DNA from: G963677085 sp963677085 | GTDB taxonomy: Bacteria > Planctomycetota > Planctomycetia > Pirellulales > Thermoguttaceae | Direction: 5' to 3' | Length of the DNA: 64,000 bases | NCBI GenBank assembly: GCA_963677085.2 | Contig: CAXXFH010000004.1 | Coordinates: 1,922,001 to 1,986,000, forward strand | Translations under genes and position numbers: made by a program | Shown here: positions 17,940 through 26,441 of the stretch, piece after piece | Position numbering within the stretch: the stretch's first letter is position 1 | Layout of the letters: every line of letters begins with the position of its first letter | Notes under the pieces: model-generated | The model's input: only the letters and a program-made list of their open reading frames with translations | Database searches by the model: none | What the model was told of the DNA's origin: nothing

Positions 17940-18040
17940 ATTGATGTTTGCATTGGAAATGATCGCTTCGGGAAGCCGAACACCTGGAAATCCAGGCTCC
18001 CGCTGGTCGCCTTCCGTTCATTAGCTATGCAAGCGTCAAT
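17940..18040. mobile_element. 101-bp MITE-like element, copy 1
   Basis: Ends ATTGATGTTTGCAT and (complement) ATTGACGCTTGCAT form 14-bp imperfect terminal inverted repeats. By eye the 101 bp are identical, in opposite orientation, to 51979-52079. No matching target duplication flanks this copy. It is inserted between the sigma and FecR genes of cassette A. Confidence 0.8.
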
Positions 18041-18053
18041 AAGTTAACCAATA

Positions 18054-18623
18054 TCACGATCGAGGGCCTTCGCCAAGACGCCGGTCGACACACTCCAACA
18101 GCCGGCGACGGATGCGATGCAAACGGTTATACACGGTCTGTACGGCGCGGCCGCGCTGCGCCGCCAGGTCTTTGATCGATTGATCTTCCTCGTACACCTG
18201 CGTGATTAACTCCCGATCATGCTCGCCAAGTCGCTTAAGGCATTCGACCAACGCCAGCCGGCGGTGTTGGCTGCGCTGCTCGGTATTCAATCGTTTATCG
18301 GCCAGCGTTTGAAGTATTTCCTCGCTGAAACGAAGCCGGTCCCGGCCGGCAACCCGCAGGAAATTGCGCACTTCGAAAAACGCAACGCCACATGCCCACG
18401 CAGAAAAGCTGCCCTCGGCGTCGAACTCATCGAATTTACGCCAAAGGATCAGGCTCGTCCGCTGAAACACATCCTCGGCGTCTTGCCGATTCGAAAGCAA
18501 CGAGAAGATGTAGCCGAAAATGCGATCGTGATGCTGTACCAATTGCTCGACGAACCGCTCGCGCGAGTCAGACGACGACGGTGCCGTGTGTTTGATTTCC
18601 GATGAAGCAGCGGGAGGGTTCAT
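18054..18623 (-). CDS. ECF sigma-70 factor of cassette A
   Basis: 189 residues from ATG 18623 (MNPPAASSEIKHTAPS). Region 2 (RIFGYIFSLLSNRQDAEDVFQRTSLILWRKF) and region 4 (ECLKRLGEHDRELITQVYEE then SIKDLAAQRGRAVQTVYNRLHRIRR) are complete. It lacks region 3, as expected for the ECF class. It is the first gene of a minus-strand set followed by a FecR regulator and a PEP-CTERM protein. The start at 18671 is possible but its extra residues do not look conserved. Confidence 0.88.
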   Translation of the reverse strand: MNPPAASSEIKHTAPSSSDSRERFVEQLVQHHDRIFGYIFSLLSNRQDAEDVFQRTSLILWRKFDEFDAEGSFSAWACGVAFFEVRNFLRVAGRDRLRFSEEILQTLADKRLNTEQRSQHRRLALVECLKRLGEHDRELITQVYEEDQSIKDLAAQRGRAVQTVYNRLHRIRRRLLECVDRRLGEGPRS

Positions 18624-18925
18624 CGTGGAACGTCTCGAGGTGGGGCGGGTCTTGATGCCGTCGCACGGCAACTCGCACGATACCGACCGAAACCCTCACG
18701 GCGTCGGACTTCGAACGGATCGTGCAACGTGCCGGGGGGTAACCGCGACACCGATCGCAGGCGGGAAAGGCCGTCCCACTGGTCTGCCGTCCCAATAGTC
18801 TATCGTACGCGAAATCGCGAACTTACCGCGCGGCGGACGAATTTCGACGAAATTCTGCTTTGCGCCAAAAACGCGCAGTAAACCCGACACGCCGTGTACG
18901 ATAGTACGATAGTCTGACAGCCAAC

Positions 18926-19034
18926 CTTAGGATCGACCGATAAAATACTTGCCAATTTGCCGGGACGTGCTTTGCGACGTCCCTCGGTTTCCGTTTCGAT
19001 AAAGGGTAAGTTGTTTTTTCGTCCGCCCTTAGCG
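18926..19034. repeat. structured ~109-bp repeat, copy 1
   Basis: Resembles 58155-58264 along its whole length (shared TTAGGATCGAC start, AAGTTGTTTTT near the end). Its hairpin GGGACGT...ACGTCCC pairs different bases from the hairpin of the other copy (GCTGTG...CACAGC), so pairing is kept while sequence changes. It lies 224 bp upstream of the secreted coiled-coil protein gene. The stretch 18800-18915 to its left has CTATCGTAC/GTACGATAG inverted repeats and no gene. Confidence 0.55.
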
Positions 19035-19257
19035 TATCAGATCGAGCAGGGGGCGTCTAAATTTCGCGGAAAATACCGCACACAACGACCGCGTCCCCGC
19101 AGTTGATTCCTACCAACAGACTTCACTTCACGCGCCAAACACATTCCTGACGCAATGTGAAACGATGGCGCACCCTCAGCGGTCCTATTGACGCCTGCCT
19201 GGTCCATCCACGGCACGAGTCAAGCCAACCCAGGATCGTTCCTGAAAGGAGGAAGCC

Positions 19258-20004
19258 GTGAAAAGCTTCTCATTACTTCTGGCTGCCGCACTTGCCGTAC
19301 TACTTGTGTTTGCCCTGGCGAGCTCGACCCACGCGCAAACGAGCTACAAGTATTATTACAAGGACAAGTCGGCGATAAGCGGCTACCTGGATGGGCAGGC
19401 CGCTGTCGTAAAAGCCTATGCCGACGTACTCAGCGCGCAGGCCCAAATGGTCAAGGCCCGATCGGAAGCCAATCTGAACAACGCCAAGGCCCTGGAAGCG
19501 CTGCAAAACGTGCGAGGCCAAGCCATCGAAAACGACCTGAAGTCGGCGGTAACGTTCTATGAGAAGAGGAAACTCTATGCCAACGACCACGCCGCGCAGC
19601 AACTCGATCGGCCGTCGGCAGAAGATGTCATTCGTTACAGCAAGGCCTCCGTGCCCGAGCGCCCTACCAACTATCAACTAAACGCCGCTCGGGGGAAAAT
19701 TTACTGGCCCAGCCTTTTGCAACGTCACGAGTTTTTGGAGCGTCGCGAACAGCTCGAAGCATTGTTCGCGCGTCGGGCGAGCCAGCCCACCGGCCCAGGA
19801 AGTGAGATCTCCTACGAGGCCCAGGAAGCGGTGGCCGAGATGCGTGACCAATTGCGAGACATGGTCGAACAAGTCCCGCCGATGGACTACGTCGCCGTGC
19901 GCCGGTTCCTCGACAGCCTCTCGCACGAAGCCACGCTGCCGCCTCGGGTACCCGAGATGATCGGCAGGAACCAGCCGCAGAAGCGACATCCCGACGAGGG
20001 CTAA
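19258..20004 (+). CDS. secreted helical/coiled-coil protein of unknown function
   Basis: 248 residues. GTG start at 19258 is set by GAAAGGAGG 6 bp upstream. A signal peptide (MKSFSLLLAAALAVLLVFALASSTHAQ) leads to a helical region (DGQAAVVKAYADVLSAQAQMVKA, SEANLNNAKALEALQNVR) that looks like a long coiled coil, then a second helical part ending in a basic tail. I do not recognise a family, although Tyr-rich YKYYYKDKS after the signal is distinctive. It is monocistronic, convergent with the arsenic island. Confidence 0.65.
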   Translation: MKSFSLLLAAALAVLLVFALASSTHAQTSYKYYYKDKSAISGYLDGQAAVVKAYADVLSAQAQMVKARSEANLNNAKALEALQNVRGQAIENDLKSAVTFYEKRKLYANDHAAQQLDRPSAEDVIRYSKASVPERPTNYQLNAARGKIYWPSLLQRHEFLERREQLEALFARRASQPTGPGSEISYEAQEAVAEMRDQLRDMVEQVPPMDYVAVRRFLDSLSHEATLPPRVPEMIGRNQPQKRHPDEG

Positions 20005-20307
20005 GGATTGCGTTGAAAACAAGCTCGCCGAATTGAAGACGTCGCTCGGGTTCAAATACGAAATCCGAATAGCGAAATACGAAACGAATTCAAAATGGGG
20101 AAATCGAAATCCTCAAAAGGCTTCACCGTAAACACTCGCTCGCAAGTGGCGGCGTTCGTGCGGCAAGCCTTCGGGCAATCTTGAATGTGCTCCTCTGTTT
20201 CTGTCATTGGCCACCTTGGTGATTCGAAATTGTTTCGGATTTCGAACTCCGTTTTTCGGATTTGGCCAACTTATCTTTTCTTTGCGCAAACCTTCAGGGC
20301 AGATGGT
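20005..20307. repeat. convergent gap with CGAAATCCGAA-type inverted repeat
   Basis: Between two convergent genes. AAATACGAAATCCGAATAGC at 20056-20075 and GTTTCGGATTTCGAAC at about 20232 form the arms of an imperfect inverted repeat. The wording resembles a degenerate repeat I know from many bacterial genomes; here it may also act as a bidirectional terminator. Confidence 0.4.
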
Positions 20308-21006
20308 TTATATCACCTCGAAAATGTACTTCAGTGAAAAATAAACGCCCACCACAATGAAGAGCGTGCCGGTGATCACTCGGGCGTAACGCTCGACGAC
20401 CGACAACACGTTGAAAGCCTTGCCCACCGACTGTGCACTCAGGGCAATCAGCAGCGCAAACCCCAGTACGGGCAAGGCCGTGCCGATGCCGTAAGTGACC
20501 GGCATCAGCACACGTGAATTGGCCTCCAATGACAACGGGATCAAGCTGCCAAAAAACAGGGCCGCCGAGGTAGGACAAAACGACAGGGCAAAGACGATGC
20601 CCAACAACAGGGCGCCCCAGACTCCCAGGGCGTCGACCCGTCGCTGCATACCTTCGCTTACCCCGGAACCGCCCATGCTGAAGGTGATCAGCTGCAATAG
20701 GAACATGCCCACCACAATCAAGATCGGCCCGAGTACCAGGTGCATGTGTTTTTGCAGAAACATCGATATCTGCGGTACAGAAAGCGCCGTAGCCACCAGC
20801 ACAACGGCCAGGGCTAAGTAGGCCAAGGTGCGTCCGACCGTGTACAACAGCCCGGTGAACACCACGAGGCGCGCACTATCTACCCGGCGTCCGATGTAGG
20901 AAATGGCCGCGATGTTGGTCGCCAACGGGCAAGGACTGATCGAGGTAAGAATCCCCAACCAAAAGGCCATCGCGAGTCCGAGCGCCAATTCGCCGTACTC
21001 GGTCAT
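20308..21006 (-). CDS. CcdA/DsbD-like membrane protein, ArsG-type transporter family
   Basis: 232 residues, about six membrane spans. It carries the paired membrane cysteines of the CcdA/DsbD superfamily: SISPCPLATNIAA in the first span and LSFCPTSAALFFG in the fourth. Its start codon overlaps the stop of the upstream thioredoxin-like gene (ATGA, 21003-21006), so the two are translationally coupled. This pair matches the arrangement annotated elsewhere as ArsF/ArsG in arsenic clusters. Moving electrons or thiols across the membrane is known for the superfamily; arsenical export is inferred from context. Confidence 0.72.
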   Translation of the reverse strand: MTEYGELALGLAMAFWLGILTSISPCPLATNIAAISYIGRRVDSARLVVFTGLLYTVGRTLAYLALAVVLVATALSVPQISMFLQKHMHLVLGPILIVVGMFLLQLITFSMGGSGVSEGMQRRVDALGVWGALLLGIVFALSFCPTSAALFFGSLIPLSLEANSRVLMPVTYGIGTALPVLGFALLIALSAQSVGKAFNVLSVVERYARVITGTLFIVVGVYFSLKYIFEVI

Positions 21007-21449
21007 GGCTTCGGCCCCAGGTAGTCGGCCACACCGCTTTGCACGTACTCGAAAAACTTGTCCTTGTCGTAGACCAGGCTCCACACCTTCGGCATCGCCT
21101 TGAAGGCCGTTACCTTGCCCTGGCGCACGTCGGCCAACACGAGGGTCGGGCGCGTAATTTGGTAGGCGTTGGTGTGTCGCTGGTTGGCGGCGTTTTCATA
21201 GTCGATCATGTAAAGCGTGACCGTTCCGTCGGCCAGTCGGGGCGCAAAGCCAGCCTGCACCGCCTCGTCGATATACTGGCTGATCCGCTTGCACGTGGGA
21301 CAACGATTCGTACGATGAAAATACATCACCGCCACCTGATGCTCCGGTACCACGGCGTCTGAGCCGTCGGCCGCGACCACGTGGTTGCTTGTCCCCACAA
21401 TTATCAGCACAACAAACACCAAAATCATCGTCAACGGGTAGGGCCGCAT
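21003..21449 (-). CDS. ArsF-like periplasmic thioredoxin-fold protein 1
   Basis: 148 residues. GAAGGAG sits 9 bp before the ATG at 21449 and directly against the one at 21458, so I take 21449. A signal peptide/anchor (LTMILVFVVLIIVGTSNHVVAA) precedes a thioredoxin-like domain with MYFHRTNRCPTCKRISQYID, a CxxC site, and ITRPTLVLADVRQGK (cis-Pro region). Overlaps the membrane partner by 4 bp. A paralogue is encoded at 21834-22340. Confidence 0.72.
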   Translation of the reverse strand: MRPYPLTMILVFVVLIIVGTSNHVVAADGSDAVVPEHQVAVMYFHRTNRCPTCKRISQYIDEAVQAGFAPRLADGTVTLYMIDYENAANQRHTNAYQITRPTLVLADVRQGKVTAFKAMPKVWSLVYDKDKFFEYVQSGVADYLGPKP

Positions 21450-21510
21450 GACTGACATCTCCTTCGATCAAGTGTTTACTTCACTAATGCTGCGTCAAAC
21501 CTAAAAGATG

Positions 21511-21644
21511 GGGTGCCATGCCCACGCTTGCGTGGGCATGTTCCTCGGGATTTCAGCATGTCCACGCAAGCGTGGACATGGCACCCGAACCCCCATTTCA
21601 AAAATTGACAAAGCACTAGCTCCCAAGCTCCAGCTTGGGAACCC
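21511..21644. repeat. palindromic repeats between the two ArsF-like genes
   Basis: 21511-21586 belongs to the GGGTGCCA/TGGCACCC family and contains two nested hairpins (GCCCACGCTTGCGTGGGC; GTCCACGCAAGCGTGGAC). It is followed by TTGACAAAGCACTAGCT and a CCCAAGCTCCAGCTTGGG hairpin at 21620-21644. 51757-51870 has the same order of parts. The 375-bp gap otherwise shows nothing. Confidence 0.65.
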
Positions 21645-21833
21645 ATCTCCACGAAGCTCCAAGACTTTAAAAATGGGACTGGCTCCCGGCCAGTTGCAGA
21701 GAAAACCCAACGAATATCTCTTCCGCGAGGATACCTGTCCCGTTTTTACAGCCGACAAGCGAACGGTCCAGCGTACGAGGCCCGACCCAGGGGATGCAAC
21801 CCCTGGGCTTGGTGTCGTTGTACGCATCGATAC

Positions 21834-22340
21834 TTAATCGCTTTCCGCTTTTTCTCCTCCACCGACCATAGCCCGGGTCTGTTCCTGCACGTAGTCGACA
21901 AACGCTTCTTTCTCGCCGACCAACTCCCACACGTGGACGAGGTTCTTCCAGCGTTTCTGTTTGCCCTCGGCCATCTCGACAAGCACGACGGTCGGTGCGA
22001 TCAGGTCGTAGTCGGTGGTAAAGTGCGTGTTTTGGGGCTGCTCGTAGTTGACCACGCGCCACTGAATTCGGCCGCTTCGCAACTCGTCGGCAAATCCCTT
22101 TTCGATGGCCTCGTGCGCGTAGGCCTCGATCGTCTCGCAGGTAACACATCGGGTGTTGCCGTGAAAGTAGTAGGCAATCACGCCATCGATCAATTTGGGC
22201 AATTCGTCCGACTGAGCGGCCGTCGCCCCAGAATCGCTCGACGCCGTGGCATTTTGCCGCAGGCTTTTCACCGTTAACACCACGATGCTGGCCGCCACGA
22301 ACAGCAACAACGCAAGTGTCAGGGCGTTTTTTGGTTTCAT
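21834..22340 (-). CDS. ArsF-like periplasmic thioredoxin-fold protein 2
   Basis: 168 residues from ATG 22340, supported by AAGGAGGGAGGG upstream. One N-terminal membrane anchor (ALTLALLLFVAASIVVLTV), a linker, then a thioredoxin-like domain with YYFHGNTRCVTCETIEAYAH (CxxC), VNYEQPQNTHF and LIAPTVVLVEMAEGK. It is clearly a paralogue of the 21003-21449 protein, with the same TRC..C active-site setting. It follows the DGC gene by 50 bp and is probably in the same operon. Confidence 0.72.
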   Translation of the reverse strand: MKPKNALTLALLLFVAASIVVLTVKSLRQNATASSDSGATAAQSDELPKLIDGVIAYYFHGNTRCVTCETIEAYAHEAIEKGFADELRSGRIQWRVVNYEQPQNTHFTTDYDLIAPTVVLVEMAEGKQKRWKNLVHVWELVGEKEAFVDYVQEQTRAMVGGGEKAESD

Positions 22341-22390
22341 CCCTCCCTCCTTGTGAACGGAAAGGTTATCCATGGAAAGTGTCGGACACG

Positions 22391-22777
22391 TCAGCCAGCC
22401 AACATGGCCCGACCCCGCTCGACCACCTGGCCTACTCGCTGCGCATCGGCCGGCGACTCGCCTTTCGCCATTCCCAGATCAGCAAGTTGCAGATGCTCGA
22501 ACTGGACGAAACCCGCTTCCTCAAGCGTTTTACGAGCGCAGTCAAGCGGGCAACCATCGATGGCCAAGATGGCCGCGGCCGCTTGCGTGGTGCCCAAAAT
22601 GCCGCTGACCCGACCGCCCACGCCCGCCAGGCAAAACATTTTGCCGGTCCCTTCCGCGTTGAGCTTTCGCGCAGCAAGATCAGCAATACACCCGACGTCG
22701 GCCGCTCCGGAGCAGGCAAAAATCAACTTCGGCGCCTGGCCGCAACCACAACTACACGACGGCTTCGAGTCGCCCAT
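22391..22777 (-). CDS. putative zinc-binding protein, DGC domain
   Basis: 128 residues from ATG 22777, with AAAGGAG upstream. Cysteine-rich: CSCGCG at the N-terminus, FACSGAADVGCIADLAARKL, MFCLAGVGG and AIDGCPLDCARKTLEEAG, the last giving the Asp-Gly-Cys motif that names the domain. The family is predicted to bind zinc or another thiophilic metal and is often found beside thioredoxins and metalloid exporters, as here. Cytoplasmic; function not established. Confidence 0.72.
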   Translation of the reverse strand: MGDSKPSCSCGCGQAPKLIFACSGAADVGCIADLAARKLNAEGTGKMFCLAGVGGRVSGILGTTQAAAAILAIDGCPLDCARKTLEEAGFVQFEHLQLADLGMAKGESPADAQRVGQVVERGRAMLAG

Positions 22778-22911
22778 GGCTACGCTCCTTTCGTTTCTCC
22801 TGCCCGAGTGAACTAAGCAAACGACGTACTCGGTTCCCTCGACCGTTTTTTTGGCATCGTGAACCCGAAAAACCTCAAACAGCGTTTTGCGTGTACACGA
22901 CAGCACACACC

Positions 22912-23145
22912 CTACGCCAATAATTGCTTGATCTCGTCCGGCGAGCAGAGCTTGCCCACCGATTTGACTTCACCGTCGATGGCCAGTGCGGGCGTCATCA
23001 TCACGCCGAAGCCGGTAATCACATTGATGTCCTCCACCTTTTCGACAGAAGCCTCAATGCCAAGCTGCTCGACGGCCGTCTCGGCGTTTTCTTTCAGCTT
23101 CGCACACTTGGCACAACCAGTGCCTAAGACTTGAATCAGTTTCAT
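22912..23145 (-). CDS. small thioredoxin/glutaredoxin-like protein
   Basis: 77 residues from ATG 23145 with GAGAGGTGGG upstream. MKLIQVLGTGCAKCAKLKEN has a CxxC active site and VMMTPALAIDGEVKSVGKLC has the cis-Pro segment and a third Cys. Length and motifs fit the small redox-active thioredoxin family common next to ArsP-type permeases. It is 74 bp downstream of that permease gene and would supply a cytoplasmic thiol. Confidence 0.82.
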   Translation of the reverse strand: MKLIQVLGTGCAKCAKLKENAETAVEQLGIEASVEKVEDINVITGFGVMMTPALAIDGEVKSVGKLCSPDEIKQLLA

Positions 23146-23219
23146 CGTCCCACCTCTCGAAATTGGGTAACCACCCAGTTCATTTTCCGCTAGTCGAAAT
23201 TCCCAGACGAAATCTCCCG

Positions 23220-24545
23220 TCACACGAAAAACCACCCGAAGACCATTCCGGCGGCCGTGCTCATAATTATCGTCAAAGCAACGAACACAAACGTCTTCTT
23301 AAAGCCAATCACGCTGTAGATCACCGCAATGCTTGGCAGCGACAACGCAGGGCCAGCCAACAACAGGGCCAGCGCCGGGCCGCGGCCCATCCCCAGGCCG
23401 AGCAGTGCTTCGAGGATGGGTATCTCGGTTAACGTGGCGAAGTACCACATCCCGCCAATCATCGACGCGACGAAGTTCGACGTGAAACTCTCGCCACCAA
23501 CCCAACTCGCCACCACTTGCTCGGGTATCAAGGCACCGACAAAACCGGTCACCAACACCCCGCCAAACAACAGCGGAATAATCGTTTTCGAGAAGAACCA
23601 CGTCTGATTCATCCATTCGCTCAGCTCGTCCCGATCGAACCACCGCACGGCCATCGCCAAAACGGCCAAAAACAACGCGCCGGCGAAATACCAGCGATGG
23701 TTGTGGATCCAGGCGGCCCAGCGGTAGTTCTCCGGCGTGGAGTCTTCCCTGGAAACAACTTCATCCTTACGGAGTGTGAGCTTGGCTCCTTTCTTCAACT
23801 CGCCGAGCGGTTCTTCAAGTTGTACGCGATACGTTTCGTTGGTGATTTGCAGCACCGAAACCTGTATCCGCGCGCCGTCGGTTGTCTCGATTACCGTCTG
23901 GCTCGGGTTGGCCCAATCGCTGAACACGAGAAACGTAATCATACACACGAAGAACAGCGCGGTCTGCCAAAAACTCCGCTTCGCCGGCGGCGGCTCGGGC
24001 AATGCCATCACGGCCGCCGTGCGCTGTTCTTCGTCCTGCCGGAAGATCACGGCCATAATCAGGCCGATGATAACCGCAAACACGACCGAACCGATAATCC
24101 GCGCGATGCCCAAATCATACCCCAACACCCGGGCGGTGAGAAATATGGCCATCACGTTGATCGCCGGACCCGAGTAGAGAAAAGCCGAGGCCGGTCCCAA
24201 CCCGGCCCCCACGCGGTAAATGCCCGCAAACATGGGCAACACGCTGCACGAACAAACGGCCAACACCGTTCCGGAAACCGACGCCACGCCGTAGGCCTCG
24301 GCCTTGTTGGCCTTGGGGCCCAAGTGCCGTAACACGGCCTCTTTCGAGAAGAACGTGGCAATCGCGCCCGCGATAAACATGGCCGGCACGACACAGGCCA
24401 GCGTGTGATACTGGGCGTACCACTGCAACATGTAGAACGCCTCCATGATGGCGTTCTGGATTTTTGGGTCGGTGAAGTTGAGGAAGTAGGCCAACAGGAA
24501 GACTACGACCAAACCAACGAGAAACGTCAGATCCTTTTTACTCAC
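23220..24545 (-). CDS. permease, ArsP/DUF318 (UPF0718) family
   Basis: 441 residues, about eight membrane spans in two halves. GTG start at 24545 with AAAAGGA upstream. The first half has the conserved VCSCSVLPMFAGIYRVGAG cysteines and YSGPAINVMAIFL; the second half has TEIPILEALLGLGMGRGPAL and LAGPALSLPSIAVI. Between them lies a soluble insert of about 75 residues (residues ~215-290). Members export trivalent organoarsenicals or related compounds; here the ArsR gene upstream and thiol proteins downstream support metalloid efflux, but the actual substrate is inferred. Confidence 0.8.
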   Translation of the reverse strand: MSKKDLTFLVGLVVVFLLAYFLNFTDPKIQNAIMEAFYMLQWYAQYHTLACVVPAMFIAGAIATFFSKEAVLRHLGPKANKAEAYGVASVSGTVLAVCSCSVLPMFAGIYRVGAGLGPASAFLYSGPAINVMAIFLTARVLGYDLGIARIIGSVVFAVIIGLIMAVIFRQDEEQRTAAVMALPEPPPAKRSFWQTALFFVCMITFLVFSDWANPSQTVIETTDGARIQVSVLQITNETYRVQLEEPLGELKKGAKLTLRKDEVVSREDSTPENYRWAAWIHNHRWYFAGALFLAVLAMAVRWFDRDELSEWMNQTWFFSKTIIPLLFGGVLVTGFVGALIPEQVVASWVGGESFTSNFVASMIGGMWYFATLTEIPILEALLGLGMGRGPALALLLAGPALSLPSIAVIYSVIGFKKTFVFVALTIIMSTAAGMVFGWFFV

Positions 24546-24642
24546 CGTGGATATCCTTTTTTGCTCTCGGTAACTTTTCTTTGACAGATGACGTCACTCG
24601 CGGGCAGTCTCCCTACTGTTGGAACGCCGCCCGAACTGGGCC

Positions 24643-24671
24643 ATTTGGCAAAATACGCAAGTGTTTTAGCG
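24643..24671. promoter_or_regulatory. candidate ArsR operator upstream of the permease operon
   Basis: ATTTGGCAAAATACGCAAGT (24643-24662) matches 18 of 20 bases with 25129-25148 in front of the arsR gene. It sits about 100 bp upstream of the permease start. Assignment to ArsR is inference. Confidence 0.45.
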
Positions 24672-24734
24672 AAAAAATACGGGGACATATGCGAAGCCAC
24701 AAGCGGTGGCAAGCCACCCACGCACTCCTGCCCC

Positions 24735-25052
24735 CTATCCTCTAACCTCAAGCCCCTGCTCCACCTCGCACGCCATCACCGATTCGATGCAGTCGAAGAA
24801 CTTCATCACGCATCGGGTGCGCAGGCGGTAAAAGACCATCGCCCCGCGCTTCTCGTCGTCAATAATCCCCGCGTTCTTCAACACGGCCAAGTGACGAGAA
24901 ACGGTCGACATATCGGCACCGATCATCTCGGTCAGCTCGCAAACGCAACGCTCGTCGACAACCGCCAGTTGATCGACAATGAACAATCGCGTGGGATGGG
25001 CCAGAGCCTTAATGACCTTCGCCCGAGCGGCATACTTGGCTTGATTCTGCAT
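24735..25052 (-). CDS. arsR: ArsR-family metalloid-responsive repressor 1
   Basis: 105 residues. Winged helix-turn-helix with IKALAHPTRLFIVDQLA, the metalloid-binding pair in ERCVCELTEMIGADMSTVSR (CVC in the alpha-3 region of classical ArsR) and RGAMVFYRLRTRC for the wing. It lies between the ACR3 gene and the permease operon on the same strand and has its own putative operator at 25121-25148. Likely represses itself and the permease-thioredoxin-DGC-ArsF genes. Confidence 0.88.
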   Translation of the reverse strand: MQNQAKYAARAKVIKALAHPTRLFIVDQLAVVDERCVCELTEMIGADMSTVSRHLAVLKNAGIIDDEKRGAMVFYRLRTRCVMKFFDCIESVMACEVEQGLEVRG

Positions 25053-25120
25053 TTCCGACCTGTCGATGCTTGTCTTGCGGGCAAAATCTCAACGTACCAA
25101 ATTCATCATCGACCGCCAAT

Positions 25121-25148
25121 ACTTGTCAATTTAGCCAAATACGCAAGT
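25121..25148. promoter_or_regulatory. candidate ArsR operator upstream of arsR 1
   Basis: ACTTG...CAAGT inverted repeat with ATTTAGCCAAATACGCAAGT as its right part, shared with 24643-24662. The shorter TACGCAAG also occurs at 26357-26364 before the ACR3 gene. Confidence 0.45.
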
Positions 25149-25199
25149 CATGACAAGAGAAAAAATCCCTGAGCCCTGAATCCCTGCCCTCTGCCCCCC

Positions 25200-26303
25200 C
25201 TACCCCACCCCCGCGAACTCCGGACCGGCAACCTTCTCGGCCTCACCCCAGTATCGCTTGCGGAAATAGAGAGCCACGTTAACCAGCCCGATCATCGCGG
25301 GCACTTCGACCAACGGGCCAATCACGGCCGCAAACGCTACGCCAGAGCCAATCCCAAACACGGCCACCGCCACGGCAATCGCCAACTCGAAGTTGTTGCT
25401 GGCCGCCGTGAAAGCCAGCGTGGTGGTCTTCGGGTAATCGGCCCCTATCTGCCGCCCCATGAAAAAACTCACCAGAAACATCACGACAAAGTAGATCAAC
25501 AATGGAACAGCGATCAACAGCACGTCCAACGGAAGCCGCAGGATCTGGTCGCCCTTGAGACTGAACATTACCAGGATCGTAAACAGTAGGGCAACCAACG
25601 TAATCGGTCCGATGCGAGGCAGGAATTGTCGCTCGTACCACGAACGCCCCTTCGCACGAAGCAGCACCAAGCGAGTCAGCATCCCGGCCAAGAATGGAAT
25701 GCCCAGGTAGATGAACACGCTCTTGGCAATCTCGGTCATGCTTACTTCGACCACGCTTCCCTGCAAGCCAAACCAGCCGGGCAGCAGCGTAATGAACACG
25801 TAGGCGTAGGCGCTGTAGAACAACACTTGGAAGATGCTGTTGAAGGCCACCAGCCCGGCGGCATACTCCGTATCGCCTCGGGCCAGTTCGTTCCAGACGA
25901 TGACCATGGCAATACATCGGGCCAGCCCAATGAGAATCAATCCCGTCATATACTCCGGATAGTTGTGCAAGAACACCAAAGCCAAGGCGAACATCAAGAC
26001 CGGCCCAACCACCCAGTTCTGCACGAGCGAAAGCCCCAGCACGCGCCAATTGCGAAACACATCGCCCAGCTCTTCATACTTCACTTTGGCCAACGGCGGA
26101 TACATCATCAGGATCAGGCCCACTGCGATCGGGATATTCGTAGTGCCCACCTGAAAACGGTTGATGAACGCCTCAACGCCAGGCGCCAAATAGCCCAACG
26201 CCACACCGCCGGCCATTGCCAGGAAGATCCACAGCGTTAGCCATCGATCGAGAAACGATAGCCGCCCCCTCGGACAAGCCGCACGCCCTGCCGATGTATC
26301 CAT
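25200..26303 (-). CDS. acr3: arsenite efflux pump ACR3
   Basis: 367 residues, ten membrane spans. ATG 26303 follows AAGGAG by 9 bp; the longer reading to 26438 lacks a site. Family marks: RWLTLWIFLAMAGGVALGYL at the N-terminus, GLARCIAMVIVWNELA with the essential Cys, FNSIFQVLFYSAYAY and FTAASNNFELAIAVAV. It exports As(III) (and often Sb(III)) using the proton motive force. Downstream of arsC, upstream of arsR 1. Confidence 0.93.
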   Translation of the reverse strand: MDTSAGRAACPRGRLSFLDRWLTLWIFLAMAGGVALGYLAPGVEAFINRFQVGTTNIPIAVGLILMMYPPLAKVKYEELGDVFRNWRVLGLSLVQNWVVGPVLMFALALVFLHNYPEYMTGLILIGLARCIAMVIVWNELARGDTEYAAGLVAFNSIFQVLFYSAYAYVFITLLPGWFGLQGSVVEVSMTEIAKSVFIYLGIPFLAGMLTRLVLLRAKGRSWYERQFLPRIGPITLVALLFTILVMFSLKGDQILRLPLDVLLIAVPLLIYFVVMFLVSFFMGRQIGADYPKTTTLAFTAASNNFELAIAVAVAVFGIGSGVAFAAVIGPLVEVPAMIGLVNVALYFRKRYWGEAEKVAGPEFAGVG

Positions 26304-26441
26304 GACATTGTCTCCTTGGGTTTCCGATGTACGAGCGCTTCGTGTTTCGGATGGAGTACGCAAGCAACGAGTTTCCGATCGAGGCGGAACTACTTGATTG
26401 AAACGGGGCGAAGCCCCAAGCGGCATTCCAAATCCCAAATC

